Source: JASLQO01 sp002327525
GTDB lineage: Bacteria; Pseudomonadota; Gammaproteobacteria; Pseudomonadales; Azotimanducaceae
Assembly: GCA_030744435.1 (NCBI GenBank)
Contig: JASLQO010000009.1
Coordinates: 248,001-312,000 of the forward strand
Reading direction: 5' to 3'
DNA length: 64,000 nucleotides
Shown: piece by piece, positions 26,036 to 35,213 of the stretch
Numbering within the stretch: position 1 is the stretch's first letter
How the letters are laid out: each line of letters starts with the position of its first letter
Position numbers and translations under genes: made by a program
Notes under the pieces: model-generated
Told to the model about the DNA's origin: nothing
The model's input: only the letters and a program-made list of their open reading frames with translations
Database searches by the model: none

Positions 26036-26488
26036 ATGTTGAGAATTGGCGATATGGCACCCGAGTTCGAACTCGCCGACCAGTCCGGCAGCACCGTAAC
26101 GCTGAACCAGCTAGTTGCCGATGGCGATGTCGTTCTCTATTTCTATCCGGCTGACTTCTCGCCGGTATGCACCGCTGAAGCGTGTGCGTTTCGCGACAGC
26201 TACGAAGACGTCTCGAGTGTGGGGGTGCGGGTCGTGGGTGTGAGTCCGCAAGGCGTCGGTAGCCATCAACGATTCTCAAACCGTTTTTCCATCCCGTTTC
26301 CGCTCTTGAGCGATCCGCAGAAAATCACCATCAAGGCCTATGGTGTAGATGGTCCTTTGGGTTTCGGGGTCAGGCGAGCCACCTTTCTGATCGACGCTAA
26401 GAAAACCGTTCGAAACCGGGTCGTCTCGGATCTGTTCATTGGCTCTCACACGGAACTGCTCAACAAAACCGTGCGCGAACGCGTATAG
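26036..26488 (+). CDS. Peroxiredoxin (AhpC/TSA, Bcp-like)
   Basis: 150 aa from ATG 26036 behind AGGAG. Thioredoxin fold with the peroxidatic cysteine in YPADFSPVCTAEACAFRDSY (PxxxxxxCT pattern), and a second cysteine five residues on (C in AEAC) that could resolve it, as in Bcp/PrxQ. GVSPQGVGSHQRFSNRFSIP and FPLLSDPQKITIKAYGV are family motifs. Reduces H2O2 and organic hydroperoxides with a thiol donor in the cytoplasm. It lies 26 bp downstream of the TetR gene and may belong to the same transcript. Confidence 0.93.
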   Translation: MLRIGDMAPEFELADQSGSTVTLNQLVADGDVVLYFYPADFSPVCTAEACAFRDSYEDVSSVGVRVVGVSPQGVGSHQRFSNRFSIPFPLLSDPQKITIKAYGVDGPLGFGVRRATFLIDAKKTVRNRVVSDLFIGSHTELLNKTVRERV

Positions 26489-26508
26489 CGGCGTTGCTGC
26501 CGGGAAAG

Positions 26509-28968
26509 CTATTTCAACAATCCCCGTGCCTCGGCGTCGAGTACTGCCGCCTCGTCCATGTTCAGCCATTGCTGCAGGACAATGGCATTGTCCTCACCCA
26601 GCTCGCGTGTGCGCCGGTAGCTGTTACAGGGTGTGCGTTCGAAGTCGATCGGCAGGCGATCGGCCCACGCCTGGTTGATTGCAGGGCTAACATCGTCGAT
26701 CGGTCGTGCGAAGCGAGACACGGCAAGCTGTGGATCCTGTTCCATCAGATCGATTCCGGTCTGGACCACACCTGCGGGCACACCCGCTCGCTGGCAGATG
26801 TCCATCACCGTGTAGGCGTCCTTGTGGCTGGTCCATCGTGCGATCTGTTCGTCGATTTCTGCCATTGCGCGAACACGGCCAGCGCTGGTATCCAACTCGG
26901 CGTTGGCCGCCCATGGAGGATCGCCCAGAACGTGTTTCAGATTCCGCCATTGTTCGTCGCTCATGCACGCGATTGCCACCCAACGCTCATCGGCAACTGT
27001 CCGAGCCACCTCGGGCTCACAGCGGTAACAGCCGTGAGGTGCCGCCAGATCGTAAGGGAGCCGGTTTCCAGTGGGTCGAACCGCGCAAGCGTTCGCGAAC
27101 AGATCGAGCAGTGCGGGGCCGGCGAAATTGACACCCACCTCGAATTGGGAAATATCCACTCTCTGACCACGGCCCGTGCGATGCCGCGCTTCCAATGCCG
27201 CCAGGATGGCGACGGCCCCGTGTAAACCGGCTTGATGATCGTTGTACGAAAAACCGAGACCGATATTGTCGCGTCCTTCCACACCGGTCAGGTGGGTCAG
27301 TCCGGCCAGGGCATGAACTGTTGGTGCGTAGGTGACGAACCCCGACCAGGGCCCGCCATCGCCCATGCCGGACATCTGCACGTAGATAACGCCCGGTCGG
27401 GTTGCGCTGATTTGCTCATAACCGACTCCCCATCGCTCGAGCACACCGACGGAGAAGTTGTCGATGACCACATCCGCATTTTCGCACAGCTGCCGGCAGA
27501 TGCTGTGACTCTCGGGGTGTGTCATATCCAGCGCGAGCGAGCGCTTGTTGCGGTTCCACATCAGATAGTAGGGATGCTCGGTCCCATGGGTGCCGATAGC
27601 TCGGTCGGCGGAGTTTACCTTTACCACGTCCGCACCCATGTCACCGAGTACGCGCGTCGCGAAGGGTCCTGCCAGGACGTGGGTGAAGTCTAGAATACGC
27701 AGGCCTTCGAGGGGCCGCTGGGAAGGTTGCACCGGGCCACCCGCCGCCGTCGTCGTTGGCCGATCTTCCCAGCCGATGTCGGTGATCGGCCCGGCTGCCT
27801 CGCCAGGATAGGCATGCAGGCTCCACGGTGTACGCGAGAAATGGTAAGGCGCACCGGGCGAGCGGATCTCGGCTTCGTTGACTCGATACGGTACAAACCA
27901 GTCCCGTGCTTCGAGCTGCGGGTTGTCGGCGACTTTTTCGATGGGCAGCACCCAGCCATAGGGTACATGTCGTTGCTGAGCATCGAAAAAGAGCTTCTCG
28001 ACATCCTTAGTGGCGGCCCAGCGTCGCAGTACGTCCATGGTTCGCTCGATACGCAAACTCATGTTCTCGGGTTCGAGGTACTTTGGATCCGCGAGATCCT
28101 CGTGGGCATCCTCCTCGATCAACCACACCAGTTGCGCATCGAAATCCGGGGCCGGTGTGATCATGATATCGCCGCCCCGGGCGTGCATAACGTCGTATGC
28201 GTTCGACCAGTGCAAGGCGCCCCGCCGCGGCAGCATCTTGTCATTGGGTCGACCCATGGCTTCTGCGTACCAGTACAGCATAAACACCTGCTCCAGGCAG
28301 GATGCGATGCACTCGTGCACCGGCACCCCTACCTGTTGGCTGAATCCCCGTACGCGCCGGTTGCACAGTGCGGCCAGTGCCGCAATAGCGACGTACACGC
28401 CGGAAACCATGAAATTGAGCTCGCCAAAACCCTTCAGGGGAGGTGTGTCCACATCTCCCGTCGTGGCCGCAGCGCCTGCGAGTGCACCGGCTACGAGATC
28501 CGGTGCCAGATAGTCCCGCCAGGGACCGTTCGTACCGAACGAGGAGCAGTTGACGACGATCAGCTCCGGCCTGCGGGCGCGAGCACCTTCGAGATCGAGG
28601 TGGTCCAGGCAGAAACCGCCCCGACAGGTCAGAACCAGATCTGACTGGTCGATGAGCTCTTCGAGCCCGGCGAGGTCCGTTGCATTGTGTGGATCGACTC
28701 CGACAAAGCGTCGATTAGATGCGAAGAATGCATGCCACAGGGAAGTGCTTGGCTGATCCGAGTGCTCGTGATACGGGCCACGATTGCGCAGGGGATCTCC
28801 TCCCGGCGGCTCCGGTCGGACGACGTCGGCACCGAGGTCGGCCAACAACTTTGCTCCGTAAATAGCCCGTTCGTCGGTGAGATCGACCACACGAATAGCG
28901 GACAGAGCACCTCCGGACGGTTCAGTGTTGCTGTTTTTTCCACCGGTCTTTCCACTGGCGTGGTCCAT
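26509..28968 (-). CDS. Double-domain family III CoA transferase (CaiB/BaiF)
   Basis: 819 aa from ATG 28968: two CaiB/BaiF domains in tandem (about 25-400 and 425-800); typical members have one domain of about 400 aa and work as intertwined dimers. Domain 1 begins IRVVDLTDERAIYGAKLLAD and keeps an aspartate in YLAPDLVAGALAGAA at the usual acyl-carrying position. Domain 2 begins LRILDFTHVLAGPFATRVLG and reads VTYAPTVHALAG there, with no aspartate. This suggests a fused pseudo-dimer with one active site. It would move CoA between carboxylic acids to activate a substrate for beta-oxidation. Confidence 0.93.
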   Translation of the reverse strand: MDHASGKTGGKNSNTEPSGGALSAIRVVDLTDERAIYGAKLLADLGADVVRPEPPGGDPLRNRGPYHEHSDQPSTSLWHAFFASNRRFVGVDPHNATDLAGLEELIDQSDLVLTCRGGFCLDHLDLEGARARRPELIVVNCSSFGTNGPWRDYLAPDLVAGALAGAAATTGDVDTPPLKGFGELNFMVSGVYVAIAALAALCNRRVRGFSQQVGVPVHECIASCLEQVFMLYWYAEAMGRPNDKMLPRRGALHWSNAYDVMHARGGDIMITPAPDFDAQLVWLIEEDAHEDLADPKYLEPENMSLRIERTMDVLRRWAATKDVEKLFFDAQQRHVPYGWVLPIEKVADNPQLEARDWFVPYRVNEAEIRSPGAPYHFSRTPWSLHAYPGEAAGPITDIGWEDRPTTTAAGGPVQPSQRPLEGLRILDFTHVLAGPFATRVLGDMGADVVKVNSADRAIGTHGTEHPYYLMWNRNKRSLALDMTHPESHSICRQLCENADVVIDNFSVGVLERWGVGYEQISATRPGVIYVQMSGMGDGGPWSGFVTYAPTVHALAGLTHLTGVEGRDNIGLGFSYNDHQAGLHGAVAILAALEARHRTGRGQRVDISQFEVGVNFAGPALLDLFANACAVRPTGNRLPYDLAAPHGCYRCEPEVARTVADERWVAIACMSDEQWRNLKHVLGDPPWAANAELDTSAGRVRAMAEIDEQIARWTSHKDAYTVMDICQRAGVPAGVVQTGIDLMEQDPQLAVSRFARPIDDVSPAINQAWADRLPIDFERTPCNSYRRTRELGEDNAIVLQQWLNMDEAAVLDAEARGLLK

Positions 28969-29070
28969 CAAAACGACATGCGCGTGACAACGATCCCGGA
29001 TAGGGTAAACGCGACCGAACCCATGCGTATATCCTGCCGCGACTCACTTCGGCGCATTGGCCGGCCCGTG

Positions 29071-29589
29071 CTAGCCAGGTTTGACGATGGCGAGAAACCA
29101 GAGAAGGGGAATCGTGATTCTCACCACCGGGCTGACGAATCTGAAGAACTTGAGCTGATCTCCGCGCATCTTCTTGTAGCCTTCCGGGTCTTCTTCCTTA
29201 CGCGCTTCTGCCCGCGCGGAATAGTAGTGGGAGAACCAGATGTCGTATGCCTCCAGAGGGACGTAGATGATCACAATGATCGACAGCTTGAGCATGATCC
29301 AGGTGGACTCGAGAGTCCAGCCGCTCGCCAGGAACATCAGCGGTCCCGTGATGATGAGTACGGGCCAGGCGATGTGTTCCAGGATGATCAGCTTGTCGAC
29401 CTGATCCCAGGACCACCACATTCGACGCTCCAGTTCTGCATTCGAGGGTTCGCCTTGATAGTCGTTGATCGCGCGACGGACATACACCGTGTAGGCCGGT
29501 GGGACCGCCAGTCCCCAAAGGAACGCAAAGAAGACGTGGATGAACTTGATGTAGAGAAAATTGCTAGCGACGAAAGCAGTGAGATCCAT
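29071..29589 (-). CDS. DUF2269-like integral membrane protein
   Basis: 172 aa from ATG 29589, with GGGAG about 9 nt upstream. Four hydrophobic helices: FLYIKFIHVFFAFLWGLAV, AWPVLIITGPLMFLASGW, WIMLKLSIIVIIYVPLEAYD and the C-terminal PVVRITIPLLWFLAIVKPG. Conserved histidines (FIHVF, LEHIAW) could bind a haem or metal, as suggested for DUF2269/YqhA-like proteins, but this is speculative. Stands alone between the CoA transferase and a degraded locus. Confidence 0.75.
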   Translation of the reverse strand: MDLTAFVASNFLYIKFIHVFFAFLWGLAVPPAYTVYVRRAINDYQGEPSNAELERRMWWSWDQVDKLIILEHIAWPVLIITGPLMFLASGWTLESTWIMLKLSIIVIIYVPLEAYDIWFSHYYSARAEARKEEDPEGYKKMRGDQLKFFRFVSPVVRITIPLLWFLAIVKPG

Positions 29590-29741
29590 GAGTGCTTCTC
29601 CCGCATGGGATGCCATCAACAACGCCGAGCGGACTCAGCACGCAAATACTTAGCAATGCAAGAATTTAGCACTATCATCGGGAGGCGGCAAATGGTTCAA
29701 TGAAACGGTGGGTTAAGAAGGGGTGGTGGTATGCTGAAGAT

Positions 29742-30565
29742 TCACCAGCGAATCTTAGTTCTGAACATCGTCTGTTTTGGTGTATTCCTGGTGCTGGCAG
29801 GCAGCATACTTCTGCGCTGATCTGCGGTGCGGAGTCCCAGTCTTGACGGTCGAGTAGCCCTGCTCCTGGGCGAGATCTGCAGCACGTCGGCGATGCTATC
29901 GGTCAAGGCGTGCTGAACACTCGAATTCAACTCACTTCGACTCACCGATTGTATTGCCCGGGTAAGGGCACGGCGCAGATCCTCGGGTAAGTGGCCCATC
30001 AGATGCCGATCCGCGGTCACGGACACGGCCATCGCTTCACGGCGTGCATGATTGCGTTCTGCGACGAGGTGGTGATGCACCCAGGCCCGGCCCAGGATCA
30101 CCCACGGAAAATTGGCCGCGTGAACCAGACCGATTTGCAGAACACGCCCCGCACAGCCTGTCCGAGCACCTTCACGCGGGCGATTTCACCACCGCCGAGC
30201 CACGCGCCGCCCCGCCCAGCAGAGCTCCCAATCCCGCCCCCAGCAGCACGGTGGTGGCGTCGTCGCTGGCGAGGCCACCGTGCCGGTGCAGGTTCTGAAT
30301 GGTTTCGCGTGAGAGCCGTTCGCGCTTGCGAATGCGTGTCTGCAGACGCTCAGTCAGTCTCTGCCGCATCGGTGCGGCTTGTTCGTCATCTGAAAGCGCA
30401 CGGCGTTCGGTGATGCACAGTGTTTCTATCAGACAGATCGGCGATCTCGGCTGCGCTGCGCGCACGGCGATGAGTGTGCTCGGTGTTCAGTGCCGCCATT
30501 TCTCTGTGCTCGTCGGTCCAGTCGGGCTCGGGAAGCGGGTCGACGCGAGGGCGATATAGACGCAT
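29742..30565 (-). pseudogene. Degraded hypothetical gene in several frames
   Basis: Coding-like segments shift frame along the minus strand. ATG 30565 opens MRLYRPRVDPLPEPDWTDEH...RSAAEIADLSD. Near 30430 a different frame continues IETLCITERRALSDDEQAA...LLGAGLGALLGGAARGSAVV to TGA at 30172. From about 30150 a third frame gives VLQIGLVHAANFPWVILGRA...LPEDLRRALTRAIQSVSRSE. A glycine-rich hydrophobic helix suggests a membrane-associated protein. I do not recognise the family; whether this is one gene with two indels or remnants of two genes is open. No other gene is visible from 29590 to 30738. Confidence 0.4.
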
Positions 30566-30738
30566 AGTGTTGCTGCCGGGGAACGAGATATCGCGGTCAT
30601 CATGGCATTGTGCAGGAGGTCCGCAGCAGTCTGTCAGGAGCGGGTTGTGGGCTGCGCTATCTCTTCTGTCGGCCATCAACGGGTCACTGAGGCTGGCGAA
30701 CGTTATCATCGTGTAGAAAACCAAGGAACAACAAGATC

Positions 30739-31182
30739 ATGAAACTCACTCACCTGTTCGACTATCATGCCGATCTGAAAGAGCCTCAGGCCGTGGGTCG
30801 TGCGCAATTCGGTACGAGGATGATCTACGACGTCACCGGCGGTACGTTCGAGGGACCCAGGGCGCGTGGTCACGTACTACCCAGTGGTGCCGATTGGCTT
30901 TTGATCGACGATGAGGGCGTTGGCCGGCTGGATGTTCGCGCTACCTTCGAAACCGACGATGGTGCGTTGATCTACATGCAGTACTTCGGGGTGGTGATGT
31001 TGCCCAGCACCGATGACGAGGAACTGATCGAGACTCAGTATGGAGACCTCTATTTCATGACGCAGCCGCGTTTTGAAACGGCGGATGAGCGCTATGCCTG
31101 GCTGAACGGTATCGTCGCGGTCGCACAGGGGCGAACGTTGCCGGGCGCGGTTGAATATCGTGTCTATGCGCTGGAAAACTGA
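30739..31182 (+). CDS. DUF3237 domain protein
   Basis: 147 aa, beta-barrel-type DUF3237 protein. Recognisable family pattern: GRAQFGTRMIYDVTGGTFEG, followed by RGHVLPSGADWLLIDDEGVG, then DVRATFETDDGALIYMQYFG and YFMTQPRFETADERYAWLNG. Members are small cytoplasmic proteins of uncertain role, often beside aromatic, steroid or fatty-acid catabolic genes, consistent with the neighbourhood. No operon partner; convergent with tesB. Confidence 0.92.
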   Translation: MKLTHLFDYHADLKEPQAVGRAQFGTRMIYDVTGGTFEGPRARGHVLPSGADWLLIDDEGVGRLDVRATFETDDGALIYMQYFGVVMLPSTDDEELIETQYGDLYFMTQPRFETADERYAWLNGIVAVAQGRTLPGAVEYRVYALEN

Positions 31183-31228
31183 GTTGTAAGGGCTTGCGTG
31201 CTGCCCGTCTCGTGGGTAGCTTGAGGAT

Positions 31229-32104
31229 CTACTTGTCGTGGACTCTGATCAGCCCTTCCTGGGCCGCGGAGGCGACCAGCAGACCGGCCTCGTTGTAGAT
31301 TAGCCCGCGGTTCAGTCCGCGCCCACCCGACGCGGCGGGGCTGTCCTGAACGTACAACAGCCATTCGTCAGCCCGAAACGGATGGTGGAACCACATGGCG
31401 TGATCGAGGCTCGCCACCTGCATGGCAGTCTGAGTGAAACTCACGGCATGGGGCATCATCGAGGTATCGATCAGCGACCAGTCCGACAGATAGGCGAGCA
31501 CGCACTGGTGCAGGCGGCGGTCGTCCGGCAGGCGCTCGCGTGAGCGCATCCAGCACATCTGCTCAGGGGCGTGAATCTGCGGCAGGAAGATGTTCACCGG
31601 GTCCACGGGGTGAATCTCGATGGGCCGGTTGCGGTCGTTGCCCGACATGTCCCACCGAGGGGGGTCTTGGAGTTCGGCGTAGTGCCGCTCCCGTACCTCC
31701 GCCTCATCGGGAAGCGCACCGGGCGCTGGTGCCGTGGGCATGTCGATTTGATGCGTCAGGCCATCCTCGTCCACCTGAAAGGAGATGGACATGTTGAAGA
31801 TCGCCTGGCCGTTCTGTATAGCCACCACGTGGCGTGTGGTGAAGCTGCGGCCGTCGCGGATGCGGTCCACTTTGTAGAGAATTGGTGTGTGCATCGCGCC
31901 CGGGCGCAGGAAATAACCGTGCAGCGAGTGTGCGTGACGGTCCTCATCCACCGTTCGGGAGGCGGCGACCAGCGCCTGGCCGATGACCTGTCCACCATAA
32001 ACGCGCTGCCAGCCTTCGTTGGGGCTGGTGGCGCGGTAGTGGTTCTTTTCGATCTCTTCGAGGTCCAGAAGACCGATGAGATCCTGAAGTGACTGCTGCT
32101 CCAT
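31229..32104 (-). CDS. tesB: Acyl-CoA thioesterase II
   Basis: 291 aa, double hot-dog fold thioesterase that hydrolyses medium- to long-chain acyl-CoA to free acid and CoA. Family motifs: VYGGQVIGQALVAASRTVDE, HSLHGYFLRPG, YKVDRIRDGRSFTTRHVVAI and, in the second hot-dog, LDHAMWFHHPFRADEWLLYV and GGRGLNRGLIYNEAGLLVAS. The catalytic Asp/Thr/Gln triad region of E. coli TesB (LDHAMWFH...) is present. Divergent from the PPOX gene across a 76-bp gap. Likely relieves acyl-CoA overload during catabolism. Confidence 0.95.
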   Translation of the reverse strand: MEQQSLQDLIGLLDLEEIEKNHYRATSPNEGWQRVYGGQVIGQALVAASRTVDEDRHAHSLHGYFLRPGAMHTPILYKVDRIRDGRSFTTRHVVAIQNGQAIFNMSISFQVDEDGLTHQIDMPTAPAPGALPDEAEVRERHYAELQDPPRWDMSGNDRNRPIEIHPVDPVNIFLPQIHAPEQMCWMRSRERLPDDRRLHQCVLAYLSDWSLIDTSMMPHAVSFTQTAMQVASLDHAMWFHHPFRADEWLLYVQDSPAASGGRGLNRGLIYNEAGLLVASAAQEGLIRVHDK

Positions 32105-32180
32105 GTGTTCCTTCAGATTTCCCTTCGGGAAAAGGCGCGCTATTGTAGTCGTTTCCCGCCAAACGAGAAGAAGAGAAAAA

Positions 32181-32654
32181 ATGCCGTCGCGACGTGAACT
32201 GATTCAGCTTACCCACGAGGAAATGGCTGAATTCCTCGATACTTCCAGAACCCTCATCATCGTCTCCAACGGTGTGGATGGATACCCGCACCCCGTGCCC
32301 ATGTGGTTCTGCCGGGATGCGGAGGGGCGTTTGTGCTGCACTACCTTCAAGAAAGCCCAGAAGGTACTCAACTTTCGGCGCGATCCGAAAGCGTCGCTGC
32401 TCGTCGAGAGCGGTCATGACTACGAGGAGCTCAAGAGCGTGCTGATCTATGCGCATGCGGATGTGGTGGAGGACGTCGATGCTGTTCGGGATACGCTGGT
32501 TGGTATCAACTCAAAGGGTCGTACGGTGTCGGAAGCGGAACGGGAGGAGCTGCGTGAGGCGGTTTCGAACACCGCCGAGAAGCGCGTGATGATCCGATTT
32601 ACGCCCCAGCGTTACGTGAGTTGGGACCACGCCAAACTCGGTGGCCGTTACTAG
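32181..32654 (+). CDS. Pyridoxamine 5'-phosphate oxidase-fold protein
   Basis: 157 aa from ATG 32181 behind an AG-rich AGAAGAAGAG stretch. Split beta-barrel flavin/F420-binding fold: MAEFLDTSRTLIIVSNGVDG, YPHPVPMWFCRDAEGRLCCT, KKAQKVLNFRRDPKASLLVE. The C-terminus KRVMIRFTPQRYVSWDHAKL is typical of the F420/FMN-binding PPOX class (TIGR03618-like). Probably a flavin- or F420-dependent reductase of unknown substrate. The LLM oxidoreductase at 51.4 kb is another possible F420 enzyme. Confidence 0.87.
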   Translation: MPSRRELIQLTHEEMAEFLDTSRTLIIVSNGVDGYPHPVPMWFCRDAEGRLCCTTFKKAQKVLNFRRDPKASLLVESGHDYEELKSVLIYAHADVVEDVDAVRDTLVGINSKGRTVSEAEREELREAVSNTAEKRVMIRFTPQRYVSWDHAKLGGRY

Positions 32655-32673
32655 CAACGATGGAAGAACCGGC

Positions 32674-32693
32674 GCCGGGGCCGGAGCCCCGGC
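32674..32693. terminator. GC-rich hairpin between convergent genes
   Basis: Perfect 8-bp stem GCCGGGGC/GCCCCGGC with loop CGGA, in the 53 bp between the stops of the PPOX gene (plus) and ahcY (minus). No clear T-tract follows on either side, so it is a likely but not classical bidirectional terminator. Confidence 0.6.
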
Positions 32694-32707
32694 AGATGCG
32701 TACGGTA

Positions 32708-34069
32708 TCAGTATTTGTAGGTCTCGGGCTTGAAAGGTCCTTCCTGATTCACACCGATGTAGCTGGCCTGGGTACTGGTCAGGGTGGTGACCACGCCGCC
32801 AAAACCCTCGACCATAAGCTGAGCGACTTCTTCGTCGAGCTTCTTCGGCAGCACTTCCACCTTGATCGGCTCGCGCTGGATGGGAGGCTGATCTGCCCAA
32901 CGCTGCTCGAACAGGTGCATCTGTGCGAGCACCTGATTGGCGAACGAGCCATCCATGATGCGCGACGGGTGACCCATCGCATTGCCGAGATTCACCAGAC
33001 GACCCTCTGAGAGCAATATCAGGTAATCGTGCGCATCATTGCTGCGGAATATCTGGTGTACCTGGTCCTTCACGGCATCCCAGCGCCAGTTGTCTCGCAT
33101 GAATTGAGTGTCGATCTCGTTGTCGAAGTGACCGATATTGCACACGATCGCACCGCGTTTGATGGTCGCCAGCATGTTGGCGTCGCAGACGTTCGCATTA
33201 CCGGTGCAGGTGACCAGCAGATCAGTGTCGTTTAGCAGCGTGGTGTTGATGTCCTCGGCCTTGCCCGTGTTCACACCGTTGTTGTAAGCGGACACCACCT
33301 CGAAGCCGTCCATGCACGCTTGCATGGCGCAAATCGGGTCGACCTCCACCACGCGCACGATCATTCCCTCCTGGCGAAGACTCTGGGCGGAACCCTTGCC
33401 GACATCGCCATAGCCGATCACGAGCGCGCGCTTGCCGGACATCAGCATGTCGGTGCCGCGCTTGATGGCATCGTTGAGGCTGTGACGGCAGCCGTATTTG
33501 TTGTCGTTCTTCGACTTGGTGACGGAATCGTTGACATTGATGGCGGGCACTTTCAACTCGCCGGTTTCAATCATTTCGTAGAGCCGGTGCACGCCTGTGG
33601 TGGTTTCTTCGCTGATGCCGTGAATGGATTCGAGCATCGCCGGGTACTTTTCGTGGATAATCTGCGTCAGGTCACCTCCGTCATCGAGCAAGAGGTTGGC
33701 ATCCCAGGGTGCGTCATCGGTGTTGATGGTCTGTTCGATACACCACCAGTACTCCTCCTCGGTTTCACCTTTCCACGCGAACACCGGCACACCGGCGGCG
33801 GCCATCGCCGCAGCGGCGTGGTCCTGCGTCGAAAAGATATTGCATGAGGACCAGCGTACCTCGGCGCCGAGATCGGTGAGTGTCTCGATGAGCACGGCGG
33901 TCTGAATAGTCATATGGATGCAGCCGATGATCTTCGCGCCCTGAAGCGGTTGCTCGTCCCGGTACTTGCGACGGAGTGCCATCAGGGCCGGCATCTCCGC
34001 TTCCGCGAGAGTAATCTCCCTACGACCGAAATCCGCGAGGCTAATGTCAGCCACCTTGTAATCCGTCAT
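32708..34069 (-). CDS. ahcY: S-adenosyl-L-homocysteine hydrolase
   Basis: 453 aa from ATG 34069; the upstream in-frame extension lies inside the ArsR-methyltransferase gene and is dismissed. NAD-dependent enzyme that splits SAH to adenosine and homocysteine, removing the product inhibitor of methyltransferases. Motifs: GCIHMTIQTAVLIETLTDLG, SSCNIFSTQDHAAAAMA, INVNDSVTKSKNDNKYGCRH and NAD site VIGYGDVGKGSAQSLR. The C-terminus ends KPETYKY as in all family members. The start overlaps the regulator stop (ATGA), giving a two-gene operon with it. Confidence 0.98.
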   Translation of the reverse strand: MTDYKVADISLADFGRREITLAEAEMPALMALRRKYRDEQPLQGAKIIGCIHMTIQTAVLIETLTDLGAEVRWSSCNIFSTQDHAAAAMAAAGVPVFAWKGETEEEYWWCIEQTINTDDAPWDANLLLDDGGDLTQIIHEKYPAMLESIHGISEETTTGVHRLYEMIETGELKVPAINVNDSVTKSKNDNKYGCRHSLNDAIKRGTDMLMSGKRALVIGYGDVGKGSAQSLRQEGMIVRVVEVDPICAMQACMDGFEVVSAYNNGVNTGKAEDINTTLLNDTDLLVTCTGNANVCDANMLATIKRGAIVCNIGHFDNEIDTQFMRDNWRWDAVKDQVHQIFRSNDAHDYLILLSEGRLVNLGNAMGHPSRIMDGSFANQVLAQMHLFEQRWADQPPIQREPIKVEVLPKKLDEEVAQLMVEGFGGVVTTLTSTQASYIGVNQEGPFKPETYKY

Positions 34070-35070
34070 GTGTCTTCTCCAGAGTCGGATAGTTGAGGTT
34101 TGAGAAAGCTCAGGGTTTGAATGCGAAAGCCATTCTTCTGGGCGAGAAACTCGGGTTCGCGTGGCTCGAATCCGGCGTCGATCGCCCACCGGAGCAGTGT
34201 GCTGGTATCGAAACCGAGCCACAGGTCACCGCACGCATCGCGGACCCATTCCTGGTCGTGTTGTACCAGCTCGGCGATCAGGAGCAGGCCACCGCTGTTG
34301 AGCAGGGCGTGTGCGTGTGTAAAAAACCTTGCGGGGGATGGCATGTGGTGTACCACCATGGCGGTCACCAGCAGGTCGTAATGTGGATGTGCCGGGAGTT
34401 GTTCGAACTCCCTATTTTCCAGCCGGACGTTGCCGAGGCCCTCGCACCGGCGCTCGGGTGCCGCGAGCATCGCGAGAGAACTGTCGATACCGTGCACTCG
34501 ATCGAAATCCCTGGCGAGACTGGCAAGTAGTTCGCCGTCACCGGGGCCTATCTCCAAAGCCTCTCCTCGCTCAGTATCGGTATGGCGCCATGCCGCCACC
34601 ATGCTCTCAGCGTAGGCTGACGATGGACTGATGAGGGTCTGTTGGCTGGCCAGGGCATTGGCATTGGATGCAAAGAACGCCTCACTCGATGTCCGTCGTT
34701 GACGGTAAGTGGCTTCGAGCCTGGTGGCGATTTCCCCCGGTATGGGCAATTCGTCGATTGTCGAGAACAGATTGGCGTGCAGAGTGCTGCGTATGGGCGA
34801 TTCGTCTACGTGCACGCGGCGACGATAGAAGATGCTGTTGCCCTCTCGGTGACGGGCGACCAGTCCCGCCTGATGCAGCACTTTCAGGTGGTGGCTCAAC
34901 GCCGGCTGCGCCGTGTCGAAGATGGCGCACAACTCCAGCACGCCGAAAGAGTCGCTGTGCAAAACGCGCAGGATGTTCGCGCGCAGCCGGTCTCCGGCCG
35001 CCTTGGTGACCGCGACGAACTCCTCCAGAGGGGATTCGGGTGATTGTGTCTGTAAAACGACCTGCGGCAT
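34066..35070 (-). CDS. ArsR-family regulator fused to a SAM methyltransferase domain
   Basis: 334 aa from ATG 35070; longer starts would run through the palindrome at 35127-35148. N-terminal winged helix: GDRLRANILRVLHSDSFGVL, TAQPALSHHLKVLHQAGLVA, REGNSIFYRRR. C-terminal class I methyltransferase: GEALEIGPGDGELLASLARD (motif I) and YDLLVTAMVVHHMPSPARFF. Coupled to ahcY through ATGA. Such ArsR-methyltransferase proteins next to ahcY or methionine genes are expected to sense SAM or SAH; SahR is the known ArsR regulator of SAH recycling. Autoregulation through the adjacent palindrome is likely. Confidence 0.9.
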   Translation of the reverse strand: MPQVVLQTQSPESPLEEFVAVTKAAGDRLRANILRVLHSDSFGVLELCAIFDTAQPALSHHLKVLHQAGLVARHREGNSIFYRRRVHVDESPIRSTLHANLFSTIDELPIPGEIATRLEATYRQRRTSSEAFFASNANALASQQTLISPSSAYAESMVAAWRHTDTERGEALEIGPGDGELLASLARDFDRVHGIDSSLAMLAAPERRCEGLGNVRLENREFEQLPAHPHYDLLVTAMVVHHMPSPARFFTHAHALLNSGGLLLIAELVQHDQEWVRDACGDLWLGFDTSTLLRWAIDAGFEPREPEFLAQKNGFRIQTLSFLKPQLSDSGEDT

Positions 35071-35126
35071 GAGTGGTGCGGCCGTGCCCTTTGCGGAAAC
35101 GGCGCGCACTATAGCATTGCCTTGGT

Positions 35127-35148
35127 GAATATCAAAATATTTTGATAT
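35127..35148. promoter_or_regulatory. 22-bp perfect palindrome, candidate ArsR operator
   Basis: Arms AATATCAAAAT (35127-35137) and ATTTTGATATT (35138-35148) with no spacer, AT-rich in a GC-rich region. It lies 57 bp before the ArsR-methyltransferase/ahcY start on one side and 66 bp before the methionine aminotransferase start on the other. It could control both directions, linking SAH recycling to methionine salvage. Confidence 0.8.
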
Positions 35149-35213
35149 TGGGTTTTTGCCTTCAGCCTGCCACAATGACTGGCTTTCTCGTGCGGAGAGC
35201 GACGAGCACTCAG

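Noticed and set aside
27727..28644. 305-codon plus-strand open frame
   Set aside because: Lies wholly within the CoA transferase gene on the other strand; typical GC-rich shadow.
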